Below the pieces are notes generated by a model. It did no database searches, was not told the origin of the DNA, and saw only the letters and a list, made by a program, of their open reading frames with translations. A DNA stretch of 64,000 nucleotides, from positions 62,001 through 126,000 of the forward strand of contig JAAEOK010000073.1 of assembly GCA_024244705.1 (NCBI GenBank). The letters are read 5' to 3'. The first letter of the stretch is position 1; each line of letters begins with the position of its first letter. The stretch comes from Alphaproteobacteria bacterium. Its GTDB lineage: Bacteria > Pseudomonadota > Alphaproteobacteria > JAAEOK01. The position numbers and the translations under genes are program-made. Shown piece by piece: positions 49,063 to 60,285 of the stretch.

Positions 49063-50259
49063 ATGCCGTATCGAAAAGTCTTAGGAGAATCACGGCGTCG
49101 CCTGATGTTGGCCGCCGCAAGTCTTGCATTGGGCGCATTCGTCGTCCACCCGGCCACTGCCGCCGACCCGGTCAAGATCGGACTCGTCGCCGCCTTGTCC
49201 GGGCCATCGGCGCAATCGGGCGAAGCGATCACCCGCGGCCTCACGGTCGCGATGGACGAGATCAATGGCGCCGGCGGAATCTTGGGCGGTCGCATGATCG
49301 AGCTGATCCGCCGCGACGACGAGTCCAATCCGCCCAAGGGCGTCATCGCCGCCCGCGAGCTGATCTTCAAGGAGAAGGTCGCGGCCTTCTTCGGCGGCAT
49401 CGATTCGCCGGTTTCGCTGGCCATCGTTCCGCTGGCCAATAAGTCGAAGGTGCCGTTCATGGGCGACTGGGCTGCCGCCACACCGATCACCCGCAATGGC
49501 GCCGACCCCAACTACGTCTTCCGCGTGTCGGCCGTCGACGCCATCGTCGACATCAAGCTCCTGCAATATGCCGACGCCACATTCGGCGCCAAGAAGGTCG
49601 GCCTCATGCTGATCAACAATCCGTGGGGCGAATCGAACGAGAAAGGCCTGAAGGCCGCCGATGCGAGCAACAACAGCGTCGAGATTGTCGGCGTCGAGAA
49701 GTTCGAGAACAACGACGTCGACATGGTGCCCCAACTGACCCGCCTCAAGGACGCGGGCGCCGAGGCGATCATTCTCGTCACCAATGCCCCGCCCGGCGCA
49801 CAAATGATGAAGTCGCGCGAGCGCATGGGCTGGAACGTACCGGTGGTCTCCCACTGGGGCATCTCGGGCGGTCGGTTCCCCGAGCTTGCCGGCCCGACCG
49901 CGGGCGATGCCCATTTCGTCCAGACCTACAGCTTTTACGGTGACCAGGGCGACACCGGCAAACGCGTGCTGCAGGCCTTGATCGACAAGTTTCCCGAGAT
50001 CAAGGGAGCGGACGATATTTTTTCGCCGGTCGGTACCGCGAACGCCTACGACGCCATGCACATCCTCGCCCGGGCGATCAACCAGGCCGGAAGCACGGAC
50101 GGCGATGCCATCCGCGAGGCGTTGGAAAACATGGATTCGTATGCCGGTCTGATCAAAGTGTACGACCCGCCGTTTTCCAAGGACAATCATGATGCGTTGA
50201 ACGAGAACGACTACATCATGGTTCGTTTCGAGGGCACCACGATCACGCCGGTCGAGTAG
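49063..50259 (+). CDS. ABC transporter substrate-binding protein, LivK/amide type
   Basis: 398-residue periplasmic binding protein of the type I (leucine/amide) fold. The signal peptide is RRRLMLAAASLALGAFVVHPATAA, then 'VKIGLVAALSGPSAQSGEAITRGLTVAMDEINGAGGILG' and 'PLANKSKVPFMGDWAAATPITRNG'. CAGGGAGAG precedes the ATG. The ligand could be a branched-chain amino acid, amide or ureide; its operon partners speak for an amide or ureide. It is the first gene of the long operon and sits directly across the TetR operator. Confidence 0.9.
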   Translation: MPYRKVLGESRRRLMLAAASLALGAFVVHPATAADPVKIGLVAALSGPSAQSGEAITRGLTVAMDEINGAGGILGGRMIELIRRDDESNPPKGVIAARELIFKEKVAAFFGGIDSPVSLAIVPLANKSKVPFMGDWAAATPITRNGADPNYVFRVSAVDAIVDIKLLQYADATFGAKKVGLMLINNPWGESNEKGLKAADASNNSVEIVGVEKFENNDVDMVPQLTRLKDAGAEAIILVTNAPPGAQMMKSRERMGWNVPVVSHWGISGGRFPELAGPTAGDAHFVQTYSFYGDQGDTGKRVLQALIDKFPEIKGADDIFSPVGTANAYDAMHILARAINQAGSTDGDAIREALENMDSYAGLIKVYDPPFSKDNHDALNENDYIMVRFEGTTITPVE

Positions 50260-50273
50260 TACCGCGGTGAAGC

Positions 50274-50330
50274 GGGCGGCTCGGCCCCTGAAAGGGGATT
50301 TGGGCCGCCCGGTCGCCGGCTGCGGCCGGC
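50274..50330 (+). other. Tandem stem-loops between binding-protein and permease genes
   Basis: The first is GGGCGGC / GCCGCCC (50274-50310) with an inner CCCCT-gaa-AGGGG stem. The second is GCCGGC-TGCG-GCCGGC (50315-50330). No T tract follows. As with the 38.4 kb hairpin, the position after the binding-protein gene suggests mRNA stabilisation or partial attenuation before the membrane genes. Confidence 0.55.
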
Positions 50331-50369
50331 GCCGGATAGCGGCCTAATGCGGCACGGTTCCATGGCGCC

Positions 50370-51256
50370 GTGCGATCCCGAACGATGCTGATACCATCCG
50401 CCATCATCACTGGATTCGGCCTCGGCAGCATGTATGGGCTGCTGGCGCTCGGTTTCTACGTCACCTACGCGGTTTCCAACACGGTGAATTTCGCCCAGGG
50501 CAGCGCGATGATGCTCGGCGCCGTGCTGACCTTCAGCTTCGCCGTGACCTTCGGCTGGCCGATGTGGCTGGCCGTCATCTTCGCGCTCATCCTGTGCGCC
50601 ATGTGGGGCATTGTCGTCGAGCGGGTCGGCGTCCGCCCGTTCGTGAAGCGCGGCTCCGACGCTTGGTTGATGGCCACGGTCGCCATCGGCATTATCCTCG
50701 AGAACGTCGTCCTGTTTACCTTCGGCAAGGACCCGAGGGGCATGCCGCCGTCGCCGCTGACGACGGAATATTTTTACATCGCGGACCTCAAGGTACAGCC
50801 GCTGCAAGTCATGATCCCGGTGGTCGGTCTTGGCATCGCGGTCGCGCTTCACTTTTTCTCGCACCGGACCAAGCACGGCAAGGCACTGCTCGCGGTTGTA
50901 CAGAATCCGGATGCGGCGCGCCTCATGGGCATCAATGTCACCGCCGCCGTCATCACGACATTCGCGCTCTCCGGCCTGTTCGCGGGCATCGCCGGAGTCT
51001 TGATCGCGCCGCTGTTCATCATTTCTTCGACCATGGGCACGCTGTTCGGGATCAAGGCGTTCGCAGTGGCGATCCTGGGCGGCATCACCAACGCCTGGGG
51101 GGTCATGGTCGCCGGCCTCGTCTACGGCATGGTCGAGGCGTTGATCACCGCCGTGCTGGGTTCAACCTATACCCAGATCGTCACCTTCGCGCTGATCATT
51201 GTGGCGCTGGCGCTACGCCCCCATGGCCTGTTTGGCCGCGCCGCGGTGAAGAAGGT

Positions 51257-51260
<4 letters not shown>
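50370..51260 (+). CDS. ABC transporter permease, LivH type
   Basis: 296-residue inner membrane permease of the branched-chain amino acid/urea class, about eight helices: 'ITGFGLGSMYGLLALGFYVTYAVSNTVNFAQG' is the LivH N-terminal signature, and 'VVQNPDAARLMGINV' is the coupling loop. The listed GTG start is uncertain; ATG at 50385 gives MLIPSAIITG. The TGA overlaps the ATG of the next gene (ATGA). Confidence 0.9.
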
Positions 51261-53797
<2,537 letters not shown>

Positions 53798-53800
53798 GCC

Positions 53801-55030
53801 ATGGATCTAATCTTGCGAAACGCGCGGGTTGCCGTAGTCAATGACGGCAACCCCGTCGACATCGGCATCGATGGCGGCAGGATCGCCGTCATCGAGCCCC
53901 ACTTGATCGCCGAAGGCGAAGAGCTCGACGTTGGCGGTCGGTTGGTCGGCCCGGGGTTCATCGAGACCCACATCCATCTCGATAAGTCCTGCATCCTCGA
54001 ACGCTGCAAATCGGAAAAGGGACACCTCGACGAGGCAATCGAACAAGTCGCGCTCGCGAAAAAGGGCTTCACCGCCGAGGATTGCCACGACCGCGCCGTG
54101 CGTACGCTGGAAAAAAGCCTGCTCCACGGCACCACCCATATGCGGACCCATCTAGAGGTCGATCCGGTCGTCGGCCTGCGTAGTCTCGAGGGCCTAATGC
54201 CGCTGATCGATGAATACAAATGGGCGATCGACCTGGAGATCTGCGTCTTCCCCCAAGAGGGCCTGCTCAACAATCCGGGCACCGACGAGTTGATGGTCGA
54301 ATCGCTGAAGCGCGGCTGCCGCGTCGTCGGGGCCGCGCCCTATACCGACAGTGACCCCAGGGGGCAGATCGATCGTGTGTTCGAGATGGCGCGCGAGTTC
54401 GACGTCGACATCGACATGCATCTGGATTTCGGCCCCACTCATGACGAGCTGGACATCCCCTATGTCTGCGAGTTGACCGACAAGTTCGACTATGGCGGGC
54501 GGGTCGCGGTCGGCCATGTCACCAAGCTGTCGACGATGCCGCCGGAGAAGTTTCAACGGCTTCTGAAGCCGCTGGCCGATTCTGGCGTCGCCGTCACCGT
54601 GTTGCCGTCGACCGATCTTTTTCTCATGGGCCGGCACATGGATCACAACATCATGCGCGGCGTCGTCCCAGTCCACACCATGCTGGATTCGGGCGTCAAT
54701 TGCTCCCTGTCCTCGAACAACGTGCTGAACCCGTTCACCCCGTTCGGCGACTGCTCGCTGATCCGAATGGCCAATCTCTATGCGAATATCTGCCATGTCG
54801 GGAAACGCGATGATGTGCTCGAGTGCTTCAATATGGTGACCGAGCGTTCCGCCCGATTGATCCGCCTCGACGATTATGGCGTCGCGGTGGGCAATTCGGC
54901 CGACATGGTCGTCCACGACTGCACCGACGCGGCGACCGCGGTGGCCGAACTCATACCGCCGATCTACGGCTTCAAGCGGGGCCGGCGGACATTTACCCGC
55001 GAGCCGGCGGCACTGCACCGGCCCCATTGA
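53801..55030 (+). CDS. Amidohydrolase of the cytosine deaminase / AtzC class with altered active site
   Basis: 409 residues, full-length TIM-barrel amidohydrolase. The HxH motif is THIHLDKS near residue 56, with further His in 'DMHLDFG' and 'VAVGHVTKLS'. The C-terminal end 'RLDDYGVAVGNSADMVVHDC' matches E. coli CodA closely. Compared with CodA from memory, two catalytic acids are replaced: the Glu after HxD is Phe (HLDF), and the late 'DD.FDP' segment is 'NNVLNP', with every acid changed to Asn. So this is probably not an ordinary deaminase, and it may hydrolyse a different C-N bond or act as a binding protein. It follows livMGF by 3 bases. Confidence 0.82.
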   Translation: MDLILRNARVAVVNDGNPVDIGIDGGRIAVIEPHLIAEGEELDVGGRLVGPGFIETHIHLDKSCILERCKSEKGHLDEAIEQVALAKKGFTAEDCHDRAVRTLEKSLLHGTTHMRTHLEVDPVVGLRSLEGLMPLIDEYKWAIDLEICVFPQEGLLNNPGTDELMVESLKRGCRVVGAAPYTDSDPRGQIDRVFEMAREFDVDIDMHLDFGPTHDELDIPYVCELTDKFDYGGRVAVGHVTKLSTMPPEKFQRLLKPLADSGVAVTVLPSTDLFLMGRHMDHNIMRGVVPVHTMLDSGVNCSLSSNNVLNPFTPFGDCSLIRMANLYANICHVGKRDDVLECFNMVTERSARLIRLDDYGVAVGNSADMVVHDCTDAATAVAELIPPIYGFKRGRRTFTREPAALHRPH

Positions 55031-56251
55031 ATGGCGGTTGGGCTCGAGATCGCAGGCAGCCAAATGGACGATCCCCACGGCGCGTTCTGCCGCGGCACCG
55101 ATGTCGCCCTCGATGGCGCAGCGGAGGGCCCGCTCAAGGGTCTGCGATTCGGCGTCAAGGACATCATCGACATTGCCGGTCACCGAACCGGGTTCGGCAA
55201 TCCGACCTGGCTGCAGACCCATTCCGAAGCCACGCATACCGCCTCGGCGGTGCAGCGCCTGTTGGATGCCGGCGCCGATATGGTCGGCAAGACCCTGACC
55301 GACGAGATGGCCTACAGCCTGACCGGCGAGAACAAGCATTACGGCACGCCGCTCAACCCGGCGGCGCCGGACCGGATCCCCGGCGGTTCGTCCAACGGCT
55401 CGGCATCGGCGGTCGCGACGGAACTGGTCGACTTCGCGCTCGGCACCGATTGCGGCGGATCGGTCCGGCTGCCGGCGAGCTATTGCGGCATACTCGGCAT
55501 GCGCCCGACACTGGAACGGATCGCCACCGACGGGATTATCCCGTTCAGTGCCAGTTTCGACGTGGTCGGGTGGTTTGCGCGCGAGGGTGACCTGTTCGAC
55601 CGCGTCGGCCGCGTGCTGTTGGCCGAAAATGGGCCGGCACCGGCGCCTCGGCGCCTGCGGGTGGCCGAGGATGCCTTCTCTCTCGTCGATCCGGACGTGC
55701 GCGACGCGCTGGCACCCGCCGTCGAGCGGGTTGCCGCCACGATCGGCGCGGCCGATCGCATAACCGTCAGCGAGGACGGTTTGGCGCAATGGTTCGAGGT
55801 GTTTCGCGTCATCCAGGCGTCCGAGGTTTGGGCCAACCATGGCTCGTGGATCGAATCCGCCAAACCCGATTTGGGTCGCGGTGTTCGCGAGCGTATGGAA
55901 TGGGCCAGCAAGGTCGACCGCGACGTGGTGGCGCGGTGCCGGCGCGACCACGACCGTATTCGCGCCCGTCTCGCCGCTGTGCTGGAGGATGGCGACGTCA
56001 TCTGCATGCCGACCTCGCCGCGCGTCGCACCGCTCAAGAACACGCCGACCGACGATGTCGAGGTCCGGTTTCGCCACCACGCGATGTGCCTGTTGTGCGT
56101 CTCGGGGCTCGGCGGGCTGCCGCAGATCAGCCTCCCGCTGGCGCGCTTGGGAGGGCTTCCGCTGGGCCTGTCGATTATTGCCCGGCCCGGCGCCGATCTC
56201 ATGCTGCTCGGCCTGGCGAAGCAAATCATGGCCGGCGCGGGTGCGGCCTGA
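55031..56251 (+). CDS. Amidase-signature family hydrolase
   Basis: 406 residues of the amidase signature family with the complete Ser-cisSer-Lys triad: Lys in 'RFGVKDIIDIAG', cis-Ser in 'GGSSNGSASAVA', nucleophile Ser in 'GTDCGGSVRLPAS'. The short form resembles indole-acetamide-type (AMI1) amidases. Given the operon it may cleave an amide such as oxamate, or a ring-opened ureide; allophanate and biuret hydrolases belong to the same family, but their usual C-terminal extension is absent. The ATG follows the previous stop directly (TGAATG), so coupling is tight. Confidence 0.88.
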   Translation: MAVGLEIAGSQMDDPHGAFCRGTDVALDGAAEGPLKGLRFGVKDIIDIAGHRTGFGNPTWLQTHSEATHTASAVQRLLDAGADMVGKTLTDEMAYSLTGENKHYGTPLNPAAPDRIPGGSSNGSASAVATELVDFALGTDCGGSVRLPASYCGILGMRPTLERIATDGIIPFSASFDVVGWFAREGDLFDRVGRVLLAENGPAPAPRRLRVAEDAFSLVDPDVRDALAPAVERVAATIGAADRITVSEDGLAQWFEVFRVIQASEVWANHGSWIESAKPDLGRGVRERMEWASKVDRDVVARCRRDHDRIRARLAAVLEDGDVICMPTSPRVAPLKNTPTDDVEVRFRHHAMCLLCVSGLGGLPQISLPLARLGGLPLGLSIIARPGADLMLLGLAKQIMAGAGAA

Positions 56252-56337
56252 ACGGATGGTTATTGTGCCGCCGCCGGCCACGGTGACGTATAGTCAACGC
56301 ATGGCAAATGGGGCGGACAAAGAATGCTGGGATTGAG

Positions 56338-56529
56338 ATGAGCGACGCCGAGGGATCCAACAACATCGCGAGCCTGCTGCGTGACAAACCCCATGTCGTC
56401 AATGTGGGTCTGTCGTTTTTTGCGGATGATCTGAAAAACCAGGGCATTGCCGTGATCGATATCGACTGGTCGCCACCGGCCGGCGGCGACCCGGTGTTGG
56501 CCGACCTGCTGTCCAAGCTGGGCACCTGA
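56338..56529 (+). CDS. Stand-alone FdrA C-terminal domain protein
   Basis: 63 residues. The pattern 'IASLLRDKPHVVNVGLSFFADDL' and 'DIDWSPPAGGDPVLADLLSKL' matches the end of E. coli FdrA ('LLENVAVINIGLRSFAL', 'YQWSPVAGGNKKLARLLERL') as I recall it. The FdrA encoded 1.3 kb downstream lacks exactly this part. So the domain is supplied in trans, by a gene placed before DUF1116. The start is taken at 56338 (MSDAEG); an ATG at 56308 adds ten unsupported residues. Too short to have obvious function alone. Confidence 0.78.
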   Translation: MSDAEGSNNIASLLRDKPHVVNVGLSFFADDLKNQGIAVIDIDWSPPAGGDPVLADLLSKLGT

Positions 56530-56546
56530 GGAAGGCGGCCAAAACC

Positions 56547-57797
56547 TTGGAGAAGATCGAACAAGCCAATCAGGAGGCGGTCCGCCGCATGCTGGCGGCC
56601 GATCCGGTCCTGGTCGACGTGGTTCCGGCACGCGAAGCGATCCCGACCTTAGGCGATCACATGATCCTCCATGCCGGCCCGCCCATCGAATGGGACCGGA
56701 TGTGCGGCCCGATGCGCGGTGCGGTGACCGGGATCGCCGTCTTCGAGGGCTGGGCCGACGAACTCGAGACGGCCGCGTCAATGGCGGCGGCCGGAGATTT
56801 CGCGTTCCACCCCAACCACGATTTCGATGCCGTCGGCCCGATGACCGGCATGACGACTCTGAACCAGCCGGTCATGGTGGTCGAGAACCGGGCCTTCGGC
56901 AATCGCGCCTACTGCACGATCAACGAGGGGCTGGGCAAGGTCATGCGGTTCGGCGGCAACGACGACGAGGTCCTGAACCGCCTGCGCTGGCTGCGGGACG
57001 TGCTCGGCCCGGCGTTGAAGGCGGCGATCCTCGATTGCGGCGGTATTCCGCTCAAGAACATCGTCGCCCGCGGCTTGGCCATGGGCGATGAGATGCACCA
57101 GCGCAACGTCGCCTGTTCCGGGCTCACGCTGCGCGAATTGGCGCCACCGCTGGCCCGTACGCTGCGTGACGGCGACAAGCTGGCAGAGACCCTCGCCTTC
57201 ATCGGTGGCAACGACCAGTTCTTTCTCAATATCGCGATGGCCATGGGCAAGGCGATCACGGATCCGGTCCGCGATATCGACGGATCGAGTGTCGTCACCG
57301 CGATGTGCCGCAACGGAACCGATTTCGGCATCCGCGTCAGCGGCACCGGCGATAGTTGGTTCACGGCCCCGGTCGAGATGCCGGAAGGGCTGTATTTTCC
57401 GGGCTTTACGGAAGCCGATGCCAACCCCGACATGGGCGATTCGACAATTGTCGAGACCATGGGACTCGGCGGTTTCGCGATGGGTGCGTCACCGGCAGTG
57501 GCGGGGTTCGTCGGCGCCGGCGCGGCCTCGGACGCGGCCAACTTTACCCGAAACATGTCGGAGATCACGGTCGCCGAAAACCCGGAATGGACAATCCCGG
57601 CCATGGACTATGCGGGCGTGCCGACCGGCATCGATATTCGCCTGGTCGTCGATACCGACATGGCGCCGACGATCAATACCGGGATCGCCCACAAGGACGC
57701 CGGCGTCGGTCAGGTCGGCGCCGGCGTGGTCCGCGCGCCAATGGCCTGCTTCAAGCAGGCACTGGTCGCGCTGGCGGATCGGCTGGGTGTCGCATGA
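56547..57797 (+). CDS. DUF1116 family protein (AllG-like carbamoyltransferase subunit)
   Basis: 416 residues, close in length to E. coli AllG (YlbE). It has 'DPVLVDVVPAREAIP', 'VMVVENRAFGNRAYCTINEG', 'CGGIPLKNIVARGLAMGDEMHQRN' and 'AGVPTGIDIRLVVDTDMAPTINTGIAHKDAG'. With FdrA and DUF2877 it should form the ATP-independent carbamoyl-transfer complex known as oxamate carbamoyltransferase. The start is TTG at 56547; GAGGAAGG lies 14 bases before, a wide but usable spacing. The stop overlaps the fdrA ATG (ATGA). Confidence 0.88.
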   Translation: MEKIEQANQEAVRRMLAADPVLVDVVPAREAIPTLGDHMILHAGPPIEWDRMCGPMRGAVTGIAVFEGWADELETAASMAAAGDFAFHPNHDFDAVGPMTGMTTLNQPVMVVENRAFGNRAYCTINEGLGKVMRFGGNDDEVLNRLRWLRDVLGPALKAAILDCGGIPLKNIVARGLAMGDEMHQRNVACSGLTLRELAPPLARTLRDGDKLAETLAFIGGNDQFFLNIAMAMGKAITDPVRDIDGSSVVTAMCRNGTDFGIRVSGTGDSWFTAPVEMPEGLYFPGFTEADANPDMGDSTIVETMGLGGFAMGASPAVAGFVGAGAASDAANFTRNMSEITVAENPEWTIPAMDYAGVPTGIDIRLVVDTDMAPTINTGIAHKDAGVGQVGAGVVRAPMACFKQALVALADRLGVA

Positions 57798-59296
57798 GCG
57801 CGGTGATCCACAACGAGATCCGCCGCGGCGTCTATCTCGATTCGGTGGCCTTGATGCGCTTTTCTCGAGAAATCGCCGGCCTGCCGGGTATCGAAGAGGC
57901 GGCGCTGATGATGGGGACACCGGCCAACAAGCGGATCATGGCCGATGCCAATCTGTTGACCGAGGACGGCGATACGGCGGAAGGCGGCGATCTGATCATC
58001 GGCATCCGCGCCGCCACCGCCGCCGCCGCCACCGCGGCCAAAGTCGAAGCTGCCCGGTTGCTCGAACGTCCGACAGGGATGAGCGAAGCCGGCGAGAGCT
58101 GGCGGCCGCGCTCGCTGCGCGCAGCGGTCAAGGCGGCCCCGGACTCGAATATCGCGCTGATCTCGGTGCCCGGTGATTTCGCCGCCGCCGAGGGCCGCAA
58201 GGCATTGCGGCGCGGCCTCCATGTCATGATGTTCAGCGATAACGTCGCCATCGCCGACGAGGCCGCGCTCAAGCAAGAAGCCCAAGCGCTCGGCCTGTTG
58301 TTCATGGGTCCCGATTGCGGCACCTCGATCATCAACGGCGCCGCGCTCGGATTCGCCAACAAACTGCCGCGCGGCGATATCGGCATCGTTGGCGCATCGG
58401 GGACCGGCATTCAGGAGGTCTCCTGCCTCATCGCCCGAGGCGGCGGGGGCATTTCCCACGCCATCGGCGTCGGCGGCCGCGACCTCAAGGAGGACGTCGG
58501 CGGCATCACCACCCTGATGGCGCTCGACTTGCTCGATGCCGATCCGGAGACCAGGCATATCGTCCTGATATCGAAGCCCCCCGCGGCGGCGGTGGCGAAA
58601 CGGGTGACGGATCGAATCGCCGGCAGCGACAAGACCTTCACCCTGTGCTTCATCGGCGGCGACGAATCGGAGGCGCCGGCCAACGCGGCGGTGGCGCTGA
58701 CGCTGAAGGCCGGCGCGACCCATGCGCTCGGCAACAAGAGCGCCAGCACGCTGCTCGACGTGCCGCGCGATATCGCGCACGCGCCGGCGTCGCGGTGGCG
58801 GGTCCACGGATTATTCGCCGGTGGCACGCTATGCGCGGAGGCTCAGGTCGTTTTCCGCATGGCCGGGGAGGCGATCGAGTCGAACGCGCCGATACCCGGC
58901 GTGCCGACCCTCGCCGGCGAGGAACCCGCGCATCCGTTGATCGACCTCGGCGACGATGAATATACCCGTGGCAAACCGCACCCGATGATCGACCCATCGG
59001 TGCGCGACGACGCCCTCGCGACCGCGCTCGCCGACCCGGAAGCGGCGGTGATCCTGCTCGATCTGGTCCTGGGTTATGGCGCTCATACCGATCCTGCCGG
59101 TCACCTCGCCGCCACCCTGGCCTCGCACGCCGGGCAGAAATGGCCAATCGTCGTAGCATCGGTCACCGGCACCGATGGCGATCCGCAGGGATTGACTTTG
59201 CAGATCGCGAAACTCGAAGCCGCAGGCGTTCACGTCGCGCCATCCAACGCCGATGCCGCCGCATTTGCATTGGCTTGTACCCGGGGCGAGGCCTGA
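57794..59296 (+). CDS. fdrA: FdrA family protein (AllF-like carbamoyltransferase subunit), lacking the C-terminal domain
   Basis: 500 residues. It follows E. coli FdrA block by block: 'LDSVALMRFSREI', 'AALMMGTPANKRIM', 'HVMMFSDNVAI', 'LFMGPDCGTSIINGAALGFAN', 'IGIVGASGTGIQEV', 'GISHAIGVGGRDL' and 'LIDLGDDEYTRGKPHPMIDPSVR'. The fold is of the succinyl-CoA ligase alpha type, with the two CoA-ligase-like halves. It ends at 'AAAFALACTRGEA', about 55 residues short of the E. coli protein; that end is encoded separately at 56338. It is coupled to DUF1116 by ATGA and precedes carbamate kinase by 13 bases. Confidence 0.92.
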   Translation: MSAVIHNEIRRGVYLDSVALMRFSREIAGLPGIEEAALMMGTPANKRIMADANLLTEDGDTAEGGDLIIGIRAATAAAATAAKVEAARLLERPTGMSEAGESWRPRSLRAAVKAAPDSNIALISVPGDFAAAEGRKALRRGLHVMMFSDNVAIADEAALKQEAQALGLLFMGPDCGTSIINGAALGFANKLPRGDIGIVGASGTGIQEVSCLIARGGGGISHAIGVGGRDLKEDVGGITTLMALDLLDADPETRHIVLISKPPAAAVAKRVTDRIAGSDKTFTLCFIGGDESEAPANAAVALTLKAGATHALGNKSASTLLDVPRDIAHAPASRWRVHGLFAGGTLCAEAQVVFRMAGEAIESNAPIPGVPTLAGEEPAHPLIDLGDDEYTRGKPHPMIDPSVRDDALATALADPEAAVILLDLVLGYGAHTDPAGHLAATLASHAGQKWPIVVASVTGTDGDPQGLTLQIAKLEAAGVHVAPSNADAAAFALACTRGEA

Positions 59297-59309
59297 GGAG
59301 GCGGGGAAC

Positions 59310-60278
59310 ATGGCACCCAACGTCGAAATCCCCGGCCGGTTGCTTGTCGCCATTGGCGGCAACGCGACCCATCCCGAGAACATCGAAGGCACATCCGCCG
59401 AACAGGAGGCGATCGCCGCCAAGACCGCGCAGTCACTGCTGCCCCTCACCCTGCTCGACAACGAGTTGGTCGTGACCCACGGCAATGGCCCGGTCGTCGG
59501 CAAGATTCTGATGCGTCAGGTGCTGACCCGCGACCGCGTGGCGCCGATGTCGCTCGACATCTGTGTCGCCCACAGCCAGGGCGGCATCGCCTATCTCTTG
59601 ATGCAGGCGATGGAGAACGCGCTCCGTGACGCGGACAGCGACCGTCATGTCGCCTGCCTGCTAACCCAAGTCGAGGTCGACCCCGACGACCCAGCGTTCG
59701 ACAACCCGACGAAACCGGTCGGACCGTTCTTCGGCGAGGATGAGTGGGAGGCTGTCAGCAAGGAGCTCGGCTGGCCGATGATGGAGGATTCCGGCCGCGG
59801 TTGGCGCCACGTCGTGCCGTCGCCGAAGCCGCGTCACGTCTGCGACATCTCCCTGGTCCAGGTGCTCGCGCGCCGCGGGACCGTGGTCATCGCCGGCGGC
59901 GGTGGCGGTATCCCGGTCATCCGCGGTCCGAAGGGCGTCCGCCATGGAGTCGCCGCGGTCATCGACAAGGACCTGACCTCGGCTCATATGGCGAATGTTC
60001 TGGGCATGGAAACCTTGATGATCCTGACCGCCGTCTCGAAGGTCGCCATCCACTACGGGACACCCCAGCAACGCGATCTCGAAACGGTGACCCTGCGCGA
60101 GCTGCGGGCGCTCGACGCCGAGGGCCACTTCCCCTCGGGCAGCATGGGTCCCAAGATCGAAGCAGCGGTCCGCTTCCTCGAAGGCGGCGGCGAGCGCGTC
60201 ATCATCGGCCATCTCGAGGAAGCCATGTCCGCCCTGCACGGCGAGACCGGAACGCACGTCGTCGCCGACGACGAATAG
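59310..60278 (+). CDS. arcC: Carbamate kinase
   Basis: 322 residues of the carbamate kinase fold: 'LLVAIGGNATHPENIEGT', 'LVVTHGNGPVVGKILMRQ', 'TQVEVDPDDPAFDNPTKPVGPFF', 'SPKPRHVCDISLVQVLARRGTVVIAGGGGGIPV' and 'AVIDKDLTSAHMANVLGMETLMILTAV'. It turns carbamoyl phosphate and ADP into ATP, CO2 and ammonia. In this operon it would harvest the carbamoyl phosphate made by FdrA/DUF1116/DUF2877, as the YbcF (AllK) enzyme does in E. coli. GAGGAGG lies nine bases upstream of the ATG. Confidence 0.96.
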   Translation: MAPNVEIPGRLLVAIGGNATHPENIEGTSAEQEAIAAKTAQSLLPLTLLDNELVVTHGNGPVVGKILMRQVLTRDRVAPMSLDICVAHSQGGIAYLLMQAMENALRDADSDRHVACLLTQVEVDPDDPAFDNPTKPVGPFFGEDEWEAVSKELGWPMMEDSGRGWRHVVPSPKPRHVCDISLVQVLARRGTVVIAGGGGGIPVIRGPKGVRHGVAAVIDKDLTSAHMANVLGMETLMILTAVSKVAIHYGTPQQRDLETVTLRELRALDAEGHFPSGSMGPKIEAAVRFLEGGGERVIIGHLEEAMSALHGETGTHVVADDE

Positions 60279-60285
60279 GCAGAAG

